DNA of 64,000 nucleotides from IMG/VR virus record IMGVR_UViG_3300050343_000190, positions 1-64,000 of that record. The stretch is one strand, 5' to 3'. The notes beneath the pieces are model-generated. The model saw only the letters and a list, made by a program, of their open reading frames with translations. It made no database searches and was not told the DNA's origin. The DNA comes from a virus. Position 1 is the first letter of the stretch. Every line of letters starts with the position of its first letter. Positions 51,370 through 60,621 of this stretch are shown here, piece by piece. Both the position numbers and the translations under genes were made by a program.

Positions 51370-52874
51370 GTGATTGATACGACTGCCAATCTTGTTATAT
51401 CTAAATCAAACGAAGTATTTTTAAAGATTAATACAGAACCTCATATAGAATATGAACTTAGAGACCACTTTAAGTTTGAGGTTCCTAATGCAAAATTTAT
51501 GCCACAGTATCGTGGAAGGAATTGGAACGGAGAGATTCACCTTTACGATATGCGGTCTAAGCAGATCTATGTTGGTCTGTTAGATAAGATTGTAGTTCTG
51601 TGAGAACTACGGATACAGTTATAAGTTTGAAGATAATAAATTTTATGGCACTCCATATGAAGAGAATGATCATATTTCCTTAGAAGGTGTTAAGGATTAT
51701 ATGAATTCTATTTGTTCTCATACTCCTAGGAAATATCAAGTTGAGGGAGTATACGGTGCTCTAAAGCATAATAGAAAGCTATTGATAAGCCCCACTGCTT
51801 CTGGCAAATCTTTGATGATTTATTCTCTCGTAAGATACTACGTAGACCGAGGAGAAAAAATTCTTTTAGTTGTTCCAACGACATCTCTTGTAGAGCAGAT
51901 GTACAAGGATTTTCTTGATTATGGTTGGGATGCTGATTCATATTGTCACCGTATCTATTCGGGTAAAGAAAAAAGTAATGAAGCACCAGTAACAATTACA
52001 ACCTGGCAATCTGTTTATAAACTTAGATAGATCTTTCTTTGAAGACTATGGTGTCATTATAGGTGATGAAGCACATTTATTCAAGTCTAAGTCTCTAATA
52101 CAGATTATGACCAAACTACATCATGCAAAGTATAGATTTGGATTCACTGGTACTTTAGACGGCACACAGACGCATAAGTGGGTGTTAGAGGGACTGTTTG
52201 GACCATCATATAAAGTGACAAGAACTGATGAGTTGATGAGACAGGGACATCTTTCACAACTTGATATTCAGTGTCTTGTTCTTAAACATCCTCCACAAAA
52301 TTTGATGTTTATGAGGATGAGATACAGTATTTAATAGGTCACGAACAACGTAATAATTTTATTAAAAATCTAGCATTAGATCTTAAAGGAAATAGTCTTG
52401 TTCTTTTCCAAAGAGTCGAAGTCATGGAGCAGTACTCTATGAAAGATAAATAAAACAAAGGTGACAACCGTAAGGTATTTTTTATACATGGTGGTGTAGA
52501 TACAGAAGAAAGAGAACTAGTAAGAGAAATAACAGAAAGAGAAAACAACGCTATTATTGTTGCTTCTTATGGAACTTTTTCTACTGGTATCAACATTAAA
52601 AACCTCCATAATGTTATCTTTGCCTCTCCAAGTAAGTCAAGAGTCCGCAATCTTCAAAGTATTGGACGAGTTCTTAGAAAAGGAAAAGGACAAAGTAAAA
52701 GCAACTCTATATGATATCTCAGATGATTGCTCTACAAAAAATAGAAGAAATTACACACTCAATCATTTCATAGAAAGAATTAAAACATATAATGAAGAAA
52801 ACTTTAATTATGAAATAATCACTATTCAATTAAAATATGATAGAAGAAGATTTTTATGCAACCGTAAAATTTAA
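51370..52874 (+). CDS. uvsW: RNA-DNA and recombination helicase UvsW (frameshifted, GTG start)
   Basis: SF2 helicase that unwinds R-loops and Holliday junctions and switches replication from origin- to recombination-dependent mode. Motifs in order: 'LISPTASGKSLMIYSLVRYY' (Walker A, about 51780), 'LLVVPTTSLVEQM' (Ia), 'GVIIGDEAHLFKSKS' (DEAH, about 52050), 'YRFGFTGTLDGTQTHKW' (III), 'IIVASYGTFSTGINIKNL' (V) and 'LQSIGRVLRKGKGQSKATL' (VI). Breaks occur near 51600, 52025, 52300, 52425 and 52610. The only start in frame is GTG at 51370, giving 'IDTTANLVISKSNEVFLKI'. Corrected length is about 490-500 residues. The end is uncertain because the next gene starts inside it at 52837. Confidence 0.9.
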
Positions 52875-53343
52875 ATCTGGAGAAGAAATATTTGCTAAAG
52901 TAGCTGCATCTGAAGAAAAAGATAGAACTATGTTATTAGTTTCTAATCCAATTATTGTTGAAGAGTTAAAAGGAAAAGAGAGGTAGTTGGATATAAAATA
53001 GAACCTTGGTTAAAAACAACAACTGATGATATGTTTATTATTAATTAGATGATGTTCTTACTTTGTCAGAATCATCTGATATTGAAATGATAATGATGTA
53101 TCAAGATTATATAAGATCTGCAAATAAAGATAATAAAAATCAACTAAAATTAATCGTAATATGGGATATCTAGGTAATGTCAATGATACAAAAGAACTTT
53201 TAGAAAAGATATTTAAGAAGAGCTCAGAAGAAGCTATAGCTATCCTATCAACCCTAACAGAGTTATTCTACTGTACTTTTGAGAACTTGTCAAGTAACGC
53301 TGAAGATGATATAATCTATACATATTATGAGATAAACTTATGA
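52837..53343 (+). CDS. Conserved marine phage protein upstream of gp55 (frameshifted)
   Basis: Corrected product of about 166 residues. The N-terminal part 'MIEEDFYATVKFKSGEEIFA' followed by 'LLVSNPIIVEEL' and 'DDMFIINLDDVLTLSESSD' looks like a short LSm/Sm-like beta barrel. The C-terminal part has 'MGYLGNVNDTKELLEKIFKK' and an acidic helical end. Breaks lie near 52985 and 53045. The start overlaps uvsW and the stop overlaps the gp55 region (ATGA). A similar protein precedes the late sigma gene in cyanophages as I recall. The Sm-like fold is only a suggestion. Confidence 0.6.
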
Positions 53344-53351
53344 TAAGACCT

Positions 53352-53832
53352 ATGGCTAAAAGAAAAAGGTCAGAACATTATGTGAATAACAAAGAGTTTC
53401 TGGCAGAATACTTATCAAGTATCGTGAAGATAAAGAGATTGCTTTAATCAAGATCTTCCTAAACCTCCCATTCCTCGCTACATTGGGGAGTGTTTCTTGA
53501 AGATTGCAAATCATCTATCATTCAAACCAAACTTCGTCAACTACATGTTCAAAGAGGACATGATCTCTGACGGAATTGAGAACTGTGTTCAGTACATACA
53601 TAACTTTAACCCAGAGAAATCCCAGAATCCCTTTGCGTATTTCACTCAGATTATTCATTACGCTTTTCTGCGTCGTATTCAGCGAGAGAAAAGACAGTTA
53701 GAAATCAAGAACAAGATTATTGAACGGTCTGGTTACAGTGAGGTGTTTGACGACAACAACACCCTTGACGGATCCAACTACAGCGACTATAATAGTATCA
53801 AAGACGCAGTGCATTCCAAACTCCGTAATTGA
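53352..53832 (+). CDS. gp55: Late transcription sigma factor gp55 (frameshifts near start)
   Basis: Phage sigma factor that directs host RNA polymerase to TATAAATA late promoters, activated by the gp45 clamp. 'SEHYVNNKEFLAEYL' matches T4 gp55 'YNYVNNKELLQAI'. 'EDMISDGIENCVQYIHNFNP' with 'NPFAYFTQIIHYAFLRRIQR' and 'EKRQLEIKNKIIER' parallels T4 '[20 protein letters not shown]' and '[20 protein letters not shown]'. The start is probably ATG 53352 (MAKRKRSEHY), or 53340. Breaks near 53418 and 53448 precede the long frame. About 160 residues (T4: 185). It overlaps gp47 by one base. Confidence 0.9.
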
Positions 53833-54867
53833 TGAAAGTTGCAATCATTACCGATCAACACTTTGGTGCTCGTAAAAACTCTAAGTTATTTCACGACTAT
53901 TTCCTGAAGTTCTATAATGACGTGTTCTTTCCTTATTTGGAAGAGCACGGAATTACTACAGTTATAGATATGGGAGATACTTTTGATAGTCGTAAAGGTA
54001 TTGATTTCTCTGCACTAGCATGGGCAAAGAATAATTATTATGATCGACTTAAAAGACATGGGTATTCATGTTCATACTATTGTTGGTAATCATACTGCAT
54101 ATTATAAAAATACTAATGATGTTAATGCTGTTGACTTCTTCTTCGTGAGTATGATAATGTAACAGTTTATTCAGAACCAACTGAAGTTTGGATAATCGTT
54201 AAAAGTACTTTTTATTCCTTGGATTAATCAAGAAAATGAAGAAAAGACTTTTAAGTTTATTAAAAATTCAAATTGCAAGTGTGCGATGGGGCACCTTGAC
54301 TCTAAATGGATTTAGAGCTCATAGAGGACATCGTCATGGATCATGGTCATGCAAGCGAGTTATATTCAAAGTTCACCAAGGTCTTCTCCGGTCACTATCA
54401 CACTAGATCGGATGATGGAAGATCTATTACTTGGAAATCCCTATGAGATGTTCTGGAACGATTTAAATGACCCAAGAGGATTTCCATCTTTGATACAGAA
54501 ACTCTAGAACATTTTCATGTAGATAATCCATATAGGATTTTCTATAATATTTACTATAATGACACACCACATCAAACTTTTGATGTTAGTGAATATGAAA
54601 ATAAAATTGTAAAGTTATTGTTCGTAAAAAAACTAGCATAAAGAATTTGAAAAATTTATTGATAAACTTTATGAAGTTGGAGTTTCTGATCTTAAAATTG
54701 TAGAAAACTTTGTTCTGCATGGTATCTTCTGAGTTTGAAGTATTTGAATCTGAAGATACTCTTTCTATCTTAATAGATATATTCAAGAAGCAGAAATTAA
54801 TCTTGATAAGTCAAGAATTCAAAATATTATGAGAGATACTTATCAAGAAGCATGTGAATTGATTTAA
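53832..54867 (+). CDS. gp47: Recombination nuclease subunit gp47 (SbcD/Mre11-like; frameshifted)
   Basis: Phosphoesterase partner of gp46 that resects DNA ends for recombination-dependent replication. Metal-binding motifs in order: 'IITDQHFGARKNSK' (D-x-H), 'VIDMGDTFDSRKG' (GD), 'VGNHTAYY' (GNH, about 54080), 'MGHLDLNGF' (about 54290) and 'FSGHYHTRSDDG' (GHxH, about 54395). The capping C-terminal part 'YEVGVSDLKIVENF' and 'ESEDTLSI' reaches 54867. Frame breaks near 54060, 54140, 54205, 54300, 54330, 54420, 54480, 54620, 54730 and 54775 are errors in conserved sequence. Corrected length is about 344 residues (T4: 339). Confidence 0.9.
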
Positions 54868-55139
54868 ATGTATATCTTAACAATCTACGGAAAAGAAACT
54901 GAAGGTGCATATTCTGTACTTGATGATGAGGAGAACAGATACTTTATATTGTTTGAAGAAGAAGATGATGCTATGAGATATGCTATGATGTTAGAAGATG
55001 ATGGAAGTCCAAAATGCATGTCATAGAAGTTGAAGATGATATAATGATAAAAACTTGTGAACTTCATGATTATAGTTACACTATAATTACTAAAAATGAC
55101 ATTGTAATTCCACCTAGAACAAATCATGATTTTATTTGA
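54868..55139 (+). CDS. DUF3110-like cyanobacterial/cyanophage protein (one frameshift)
   Basis: About 90 residues: 'MYILTIYGKETEGAYSVLDD', 'YFILFEEEDDAMRYAMMLED', then, after a break near 55012, 'MHVIEVEDDIMIKTCELHDY' and 'TIITKNDIVIPPRTNHDF'. This is the pattern of DUF3110, a family found in cyanobacteria and their phages, so it supports a cyanobacterial host. It starts directly after the gp47 stop and overlaps the gp46 start. Function unknown. Confidence 0.7.
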
Positions 55140-56789
55140 AAAATTCGTTGGAAAAATTTTCTTTCTACTGGAAATCAATTTACTGAAGTAGATTTACTAA
55201 AACACCTACCAATTTATTATTGGTACAAATGGTGCTGGTAAATCTACTATTCTTGATGCTCTTACTTTTCTCTTGTTTGGAAAACCTTTTCGTAAAATTA
55301 ATAAACCTCAACTTATCAATTCTGTAAATGAAAAGGACTGTGTAGTTGAAGTTGAATTTTCTATTGGTAATGTGAACTGGAAAGTTTTCGTGGAATCAAA
55401 CCAAATATATTTGAGATTTGGAGAGATGATAACTTTTAGATCAAGTGCAGCTGCTGCAGATCAGCAAAAATGGTTTGAGCAGAATGTATTAAAGATGAAC
55501 TATAAGTCTTTTACTCAGATTGTAATTTTGGGTAGTAGCACTTTGTTCCTTTCATGCAATTGACTTCTACTAATCGTAGAGAAGTTATTGAAGATCTTCT
55601 TGATATTCGTATCTTTTCTTCTATGAATAGTGTGATTAAAGATAAGATTCGAGGCCAAAGAAGATATTAAAGTTTTAGAACTTAAGAAAGAATCTCTTAC
55701 TGATAAAGTTAAAATGCAAGAAAACTTTATTGAAGAACTTGAGAGTCGTGGAAAAGAAAATATTAAAGATAAAGAAATCGTATAGGTAATCTTCTTAATG
55801 AAGAGAATAATTGGATGGGATCTAATGAAGAGTTAGAAAGAATCTCTTATAGATGTCAATGGTAAACTTGAAAATTTTCTGGTGCAACAGCAAACTTCGT
55901 AAACTTGGTAATCTAAAAGGTAAGATTTCTAACAAAGTATCAACTATTACTAAGGAACATAAATTTTTCACAGAGAATACGGTTTGCCCTACATGCACAC
56001 AATCTATTGAAGAGACCTTCAGAATAAATAAAATTGACGACGCTCAAATAAAGCAAAAGAGTTGCAATCTGGTTATAAAGAACTAGAGAGGCAATTAAAG
56101 AAGAAGAAAAGCGAGAGCGTCAATTTCACAGTTCTATCTAAGGAGATTACTTCACTCACACATGGCATTTCTCAAAACAATACTAAGATCGCTGGATGTC
56201 AAAGACAAATCAGAGATCTGGAATCGGAAATTCAAAGAGTTACCGACAACCTTGCAAACAGAAATACTGAGAATGAAAAGTTAGCAACCTTCAAGGATAA
56301 TCTAAAAACTACATACGACGAACTAGCAACAACGAAAGAAACAATTAACTATTACGATTTTCGTATAGTTTACTTAAAGACGGTGGAGTCAAATCTAAAA
56401 TCATTAAGAAGTATCTACCGCTGATAAATCAGCAAGTAATAAGTATCTACAACTGATGGACTTCTATATTAACTTCTACACTTGATGAAGAATTTAACGA
56501 AACCGTCCAGTCTCCAATTCATGAAGACTTTTCTTATGCTTCTTTCAGCGAGGGAGAGAAGATGAGAATTGACTTAGCACTCTTGTTTACTTGGAGAGAA
56601 GTAGCAAGAATGAAGAACTCTGTCAATACTAATCTATTGATTATGGATGAAGTATTTGATAGTTCTCTTAGATGGATTTGGTACAGAAGAATTTCTAAAG
56701 ATTATTAGATTTGTATTAAAGATGCAAATATTTTTGTTATCTCTCATAAAGAATCTTTGCATGATAAGTTTAAAAGAAAACGCCTCTGA
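55126..56789 (+). CDS. gp46: Recombination endonuclease subunit gp46 (SbcC/Rad50-like; frameshifted)
   Basis: SMC-like ATPase partner of gp47. The ATG at 55126 is followed by a missing A in the A5 run at 55141-55145; corrected it reads 'MILFEKIRWKNFLSTGNQFT'. Walker A is 'LIIGTNGAGKSTILDALTFL' (about 55215-55275). A coiled-coil middle contains the Rad50-type zinc hook 'NTVCPTCTQSIEE' (about 55978). The signature 'FSEGEKMRIDLALLF' (about 56550) and Walker B 'LLIMDEVFDSSLDGFG' (about 56640), followed by 'IFVISHKESLHDKF', complete the ATPase. About 12 frame breaks. Corrected length of about 555 residues equals T4's 560. The 3' end is uncertain; I use the first stop after the conserved His-loop. 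Confidence 0.9.
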
Positions 56790-57235
56790 GTCTATAATGA
56801 CGAATATCTTTTTGGAGAACAAGATTATGATTATAGAGAAACAAATATTGAAGAGGTAAAAGTTGACGCGGTTTTTTCTAATCAAATGATTAGAAGAAAC
56901 TTAATTCTTATTAAAGAGTTATTAGATTGTAATAAGTTAGATGAAAATTTTCTTTTTGTTAGGTATGAAGATCTCATAGAAAATCCTTATCGGGAGCTTT
57001 TTCAATCATATATGACTTTATTGGTGCATCTCCCTTTAAAAATAATTTTGAAGATATACAGCAGATACCTTTTCATGATGCTATGTTCTTGCCTTATGGT
57101 AGACATAAGATAAATTCAAAATTAGAAAATAGAGATCCTTGGAAATTTAATATATGTCCAACAGCAGAAGATAAAATACTAGGAGAAAATTTTTGGTATT
57201 ATGAAGAATTTTATCCAGAATTACTTACATCATAA
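56790..57235 (+). pseudogene. Sulfotransferase-like C-terminal fragment
   Basis: The frame from about 56887 reads 'NFLFVRYEDLIENPYRELF', then after a break near 57005 'IYDFIGASPFKNNFED' and 'LPYGRHKINSKLENRDPWKF', ending 'FWYYEEFYPELLTS' at 57235. The 'VRYEDL..NP...L..IYDFIG' pattern followed by a 'G-x-H' basic motif is typical of the C-terminal half of sulfotransferases. The N-terminal PAPS-binding loop expected about 100 residues earlier is missing, because gp46 occupies that place. The stretch 56790-56886 ('EYLFGEQDYDYRETNIEEVK') is open in one frame and may be its remnant. It may be a decayed gene or an assembly deletion. Confidence 0.45.
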
Positions 57236-57241
57236 TAAATA
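57234..57241 (+). promoter_or_regulatory. Late-promoter-like AATAAATA
   Basis: AATAAATA within an AT-rich stretch overlapping the preceding stop and 12 bases before ATG 57254. The match may be due to base composition. Confidence 0.35.
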
Positions 57242-57253
57242 AATAAAAAATCT

Positions 57254-57424
57254 ATGGAAAATTTCCATCTTGATAATTCTGATTGGTATGATAGATTGAT
57301 TAATAAAACACTGGACGAGTACCATGACGATACCGAACTGGCAGCACAACTCTGGGAAAAAGCAGAAAAGAAAATTAAAACCTCAGGCACTTCGTCAAGC
57401 GAAAGCAAGACTAAGACAGTTTAA
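57254..57424 (+). CDS. Small hydrophilic protein
   Basis: A 56-residue protein, 'MENFHLDNSDWYDRLINKTL' then 'DEYHDDTELAAQLWEKAEKK' and a Ser/Thr/Lys tail. It is too short for common gene callers, but start, stop and the terminator 15 bases downstream fit a real gene. Function unknown. Confidence 0.5.
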   Translation: MENFHLDNSDWYDRLINKTLDEYHDDTELAAQLWEKAEKKIKTSGTSSSESKTKTV

Positions 57425-57438
57425 AAAGAGTCACATGA

Positions 57439-57464
57439 CCTCGCCCAAAAGGCGGGGTTCTTTT
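57439..57464 (+). terminator. Rho-independent terminator
   Basis: CCTCGCC (57439-57445) pairs with GGCGGGG (57451-57457), including one G-T pair, around a CAAAA loop, followed by TTCTTTT. A TATACT hexamer at 57466-57471 just downstream may be the -10 element of a host-type promoter for the VWA gene, but I see no good -35. Confidence 0.75.
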
Positions 57465-57492
57465 GTATACTACGTTCATACGCATCAAAGCA

Positions 57493-58512
57493 ATGTCTGT
57501 TTCTCAGGAAATCAAGTCTCAACTAGCAAAGTTGCTTGCAACTGAGGATCTGGTTGTAGAGCACCGTAAGGTTAACACACAGCTCAGTTCAATGTTCATA
57601 CGCGAGTTTTGACTCTGCCTGTTTGGGATAAGGCATCTGGAGTTGTCTACGATCTCTTGGTCGGTCATGAAGTTGGACATGCCCTATTTACTCCTGATGT
57701 AGATTGGAGTATTGATTATAAAATTTCACCTAGTGTTGTAAATATCGTAGAAGATGTCCGTATTGACACAGAAAGAAGTCAATTATCTTGTTAAAGAGTT
57801 TGAGTGTAAGAAAGCAGCAGACTCTTATGCCCGTGCTACCACAGCACGTACAGGTGTCTTAGATACAACTAAACTGCATACCTACAAATACAACGAAGAT
57901 CTATTTCAAAGAAAGTCACAACTCTTGCTGATGGTAAAAGTCATGGACTAGTCTTTATCCTTGATTGGTCTGGTTCTATGAGCCGTGTTTTAAAGTTCTG
58001 GATACTTGCAAGCAATGTTCAATCTTGTCTGGTTCTGTAAGAAAGTTGGTATTCCTTTTGATGTTTATGCTTTCACTAATGAATGGCAGCGTTGGAAGGG
58101 ATTGCTTAGAGATCGTAAACTAGGACGTACATATGCTTTTAGTGGAAAGTATACTGCCTTCACTAAGACTATGTTGACTCATCTGAAAGAGAGTTTTCCT
58201 AATACCAATTTTATTGGTATTCGTGTTCTTGATGGTCGTGATGTTAATTACTTTATTAATAACAATTCTAATAATGAACTTGAGATTAAAAAAGCAAGAG
58301 AGTCATATAGAAAGAATAAGTCGTTCTCCCTTAAAGATTCTGGTTATGATGCATATTTTGGTATTGCTTCCAGTGCTCTATCTGCGGATACTGATTTTGA
58401 AGTTAAGGAAGATGCTACAAAAACTCAAATTAAGAGTGCATTTATCAAATCTCTTCGTGGTAAAAAAACAAACAAGAAAGTTCTTAGTGAGTTCATTTCT
58501 TTAGTTGCATAA
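57493..58512 (+). CDS. HExxH metallopeptidase-VWA domain protein (frameshifted, internally short)
   Basis: The N-terminal part 'MSVSQEIKSQLAKLLATEDL' followed by 'WDKASGVVYDLLVGHEVGHA' carries a zinc-protease HEVGH motif (about 57668) and 'VNIVEDVRID'. The C-terminal part has 'GLVFILDWSGSMSRVL' (about 57950), the MIDAS DxSxS motif of a von Willebrand A domain, and continues to 58512. Frame breaks lie near 57590, 57780, 57915, 57945 and 58000. Between 'EDVRID' and 'KEVNYLVKEFECKKAADSYA' family members have, as I remember, more than 100 additional residues; here the two parts are directly joined near 57770. The CobS-like AAA+ gene is 750 bases downstream. AAA+ and VWA proteins commonly work as pairs (MoxR/VWA, CobS/CobT). 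Confidence 0.75.
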
Positions 58513-58515
58513 ATA
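58508..58515 (+). promoter_or_regulatory. Late promoter CATAAATA
   Basis: CATAAATA overlaps the stop codon of the VWA gene, 21 bases before ATG 58537. Confidence 0.45.
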
Positions 58516-58536
58516 TATAAAAAAGTTGTCCTTAAA

Positions 58537-59063
58537 ATGATATCTTTCGACGACATCAAAGCAGAACTAGTTGAGAAGAGAGATGGTAAGTAGAAGAAAC
58601 TATCCTAGAAAAGGATATGCTAGATAAGCAAGGTAATGATAAGTTCGATCGTCATAAGCGTATGATTCGTCATAAGCAGGATAAGCATGGTCGTGCTTCT
58701 GTAATGGATAAAATTAAGACTGGTAAAGATTATAAGGAAGAAACCGTAATCGAAAAAGCAGGAGAGAAGGATGCCTGCTATCATAAGGTCAAGTCTCGTT
58801 ATTCTGTATGGCCTTCTGCATATGCATCAGGTGCTTTAGTTAAGTGTCGTAAGAAAGGTGCTGCTAACTGGGGCAATAAAACCAAGAAAGAAGAATTTGA
58901 ATTCTCTAATTGGAGAGACGAGTTTAAGGCAACTGAGTTTGAATTTATTGATCTAATCAAACCAAAACCTCTTGCTGAAAAGTGCTGGAAAGGTTATACT
59001 AAAAAAGGTATGAAAACAATGTTCGGAAAGAGGTATCCAAATTGTGTGAAGAAAAAGAATTGA
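58537..59063 (+). CDS. Basic conserved phage protein (DUF5872-like; one frameshift)
   Basis: Starts 'MISFDDIKAELVEKRDG'; a frame break near 58590 leads to 'DKQGNDKFDRHKRMIRHKQD'. The central 'DACYHKVKSRYSVWPSAYAS' followed by 'GALVKCRKKGAANWGNK' resembles the DUF5872 pattern. The end 'KCWKGYTKKGMKTMFGKRYP' with 'NCVKKKN' is a short Cys-rich basic motif also seen, in part, in the protein at 38545. About 175 residues. Function unknown. The His/Lys/Arg content and Cys residues are compatible with nucleic-acid or metal binding. Confidence 0.65.
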
Positions 59064-59197
59064 ATTGGAAAAAAATTGCAAAGGAATCTGAAAAAGATCC
59101 TAAGGTAATTGATATTCTTGAGAATGGACCAAAATCTCTTTCTCAAGCGTACTTACTTCAGGCAATGCGATATAAATATGGACGGTCTGGAAACTGA
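59060..59197 (+). CDS. Very small protein (45 residues, TTG start)
   Basis: An open frame 'NWKKIAKESEKDPKVIDILE' followed by 'NGPKSLSQAYLLQAMRYKYG' begins at TTG 59060, overlapping the preceding stop (TTGA), and ends six bases before a terminator. The amphipathic helical sequence and tight placement suggest a real small gene. Confidence 0.45.
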   Translation: MNWKKIAKESEKDPKVIDILENGPKSLSQAYLLQAMRYKYGRSGN

Positions 59198-59202
59198 CCA
59201 CT

Positions 59203-59226
59203 AGGGGGTTTACCGACCCTCTTTTT
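59203..59226 (+). terminator. Rho-independent terminator upstream of cobS
   Basis: AGGGGGT (59203-59209) pairs with ACCCTCT (59216-59222), with one G-T pair, around TTACCG, followed by five T residues. Confidence 0.75.
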
Positions 59227-59236
59227 CGTATATAAT
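59209..59236 (+). promoter_or_regulatory. Host-type sigma-70 promoter candidate for cobS
   Basis: TTTACC (59209-59214) and a consensus TATAAT (59231-59236) are separated by 16 bases and lie 23 bases before the cobS ATG. Unlike the late octamers this is a host-type early or middle promoter candidate. Its -35 overlaps the terminator hairpin. Confidence 0.5.
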
Positions 59237-59258
59237 AACTTCAGTTCAAACAAACCAA

Positions 59259-60338
59259 ATGTCCCTCTCACCTGAGTTCATTCGCACTTCCCTTCAGGGT
59301 TGTATGGTGAGTCTGTTGCTGCTGCTGATATTCGTGCCTGGTGTGCTATGAATGGTGCGAACTATCAAACTGTCACCAACAAACTGACTGATTACAAAAC
59401 TAGTCGTGGAAAGTGGAACTTGACCGTAACAAGAAAAACTAGAGCAAACCTATCAGGCACCTCCTGCAATGCCTGCTGTTGAGCAAAACCTTATTCCTGC
59501 AAAAGATGATACCTTCGTCAGCTTTGGTAACTTCGCTGATATTAAAAAGATTATTAAGTCCGGTCTGTTCTATCCAACGTTCATTACGGGTCTTTCGGGT
59601 AATGGTAAAACGTTCTCTGTGGAACAAGCATGTGCTCAAACAAAACGTGAACTCATCCGTGTAAACATCACAATCGAAACAGATGAAGATGATCTTATTG
59701 GCGGTTTCCGTCTTGTTAATGGTGAAACCGTCTGGCACAATGGCCCAGTCACTGAAGCACTCCAACGTGGAGCAATCTTGCTCCTTGACGAAATCGACCT
59801 TGCCTCAAACAAAATCCTTTGTCTCCAGTCTATTCTCGAAGGAAAAGGAGTTTTCCTCAAGAAGATTGGCAAATACATTACGCCCGCAGAAGGTTTCAAC
59901 GTATTCGCAACCGCCAATACTAAAGGTAAAGGATCCGAGGACGGACGATTTATTGGAACTAACGTGCTCAACGAAGCATTCCTTGAACGATTCCCTGTAA
60001 CCTTTGAGCAGTCCTATCCTGCCTCTGTAATAGAGCAGAAGATCCTTATGGCACTCTGTAGTGATACAGACTTCTGTAAGCGTCTCTGTTGATTGGGCAG
60101 ACATCATCCGCAAGACATTCTATGATGGTGGTATTGAAGAGATTATCCACGTCGCATATCATTCGTGCTGGTTCATATTCGTTCGATGAGACCAAGCAGC
60201 ATACGCTGAGTATCTTCTGAGGAATGATAAGGCAAAGGCAATTCAAGTATGTGTGAAAATCGTTTTGATGATGAACCAAGCAAGCATTCTTTTCTGGAAC
60301 TGTACGATGTAACGGAGTTGACGACACTATTAACTTAA
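59259..60338 (+). CDS. cobS: CobS-like AAA+ ATPase (frameshifted)
   Basis: A MoxR/CobS-type AAA+ ATPase, a frequent auxiliary gene of cyanophages, named after a cobaltochelatase subunit. The N-terminal part reads 'MSLSPEFIRTSLQG', then after a break near 59302 'RAWCAMNGANYQTVTNKLTD'. ATPase motifs are Walker A 'FITGLSGNGKTFSVEQAC' (about 59580), 'EDDLIGGFRLVNGETVWHNG' (pore loop region), Walker B 'GAILLLDEIDLASNK' (about 59770), sensor 'FNVFATANTKGKGSEDGRF' and arginine finger region 'LNEAFLERFPVTFEQ' (about 59975). Breaks occur near 59430, 60085, 60150, 60200 and 60260; the end 'NRFDDEPSKHSFLELYD' runs to 60338. About 355 residues. No other cobalamin gene is in the window. Confidence 0.85.
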
Positions 60339-60340
60339 AT

Positions 60341-60621
60341 ATGGATGATAAAATTGATTTAAATCTTGATCGTACTTATCTCAAACCTATAACGCACATT
60401 ACACATCTCCTGATTCCAAGACTCAAACTCTTGATCTGATTGAAAGTATTGGAGATGCAGAACCATTCTGTCGTTCTAATGCTATCAAATATCTTTCACG
60501 TTTTGGTAAGAAGGGTGGTAAGTCTAAACAAGACATTTTAAAAGCAATTCACTATTGCGTCCTCCTCTATCACTTCTCTGGAATCCACGATCAACCTAAA
60601 GGTAATTATGAAACTTTCTGA
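60341..60621 (+). CDS. DUF3310-like small protein (one frameshift)
   Basis: 'MDDKIDLNLDRTYLKP', then after a break near 60390 'NAHYTSPDSKTQTLDLIESI' with 'CRSNAIKYLSRFGKKGGKSK' and 'DILKAIHYCVLLYHFSG'. The 'C-x-x-N-A-x-K-Y-L-x-R-x-G-K-K' pattern is that of DUF3310, often labelled nucleotide kinase without evidence. About 93 residues. Its 3' end overlaps the gp45 start by 14 bases. Confidence 0.7.
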
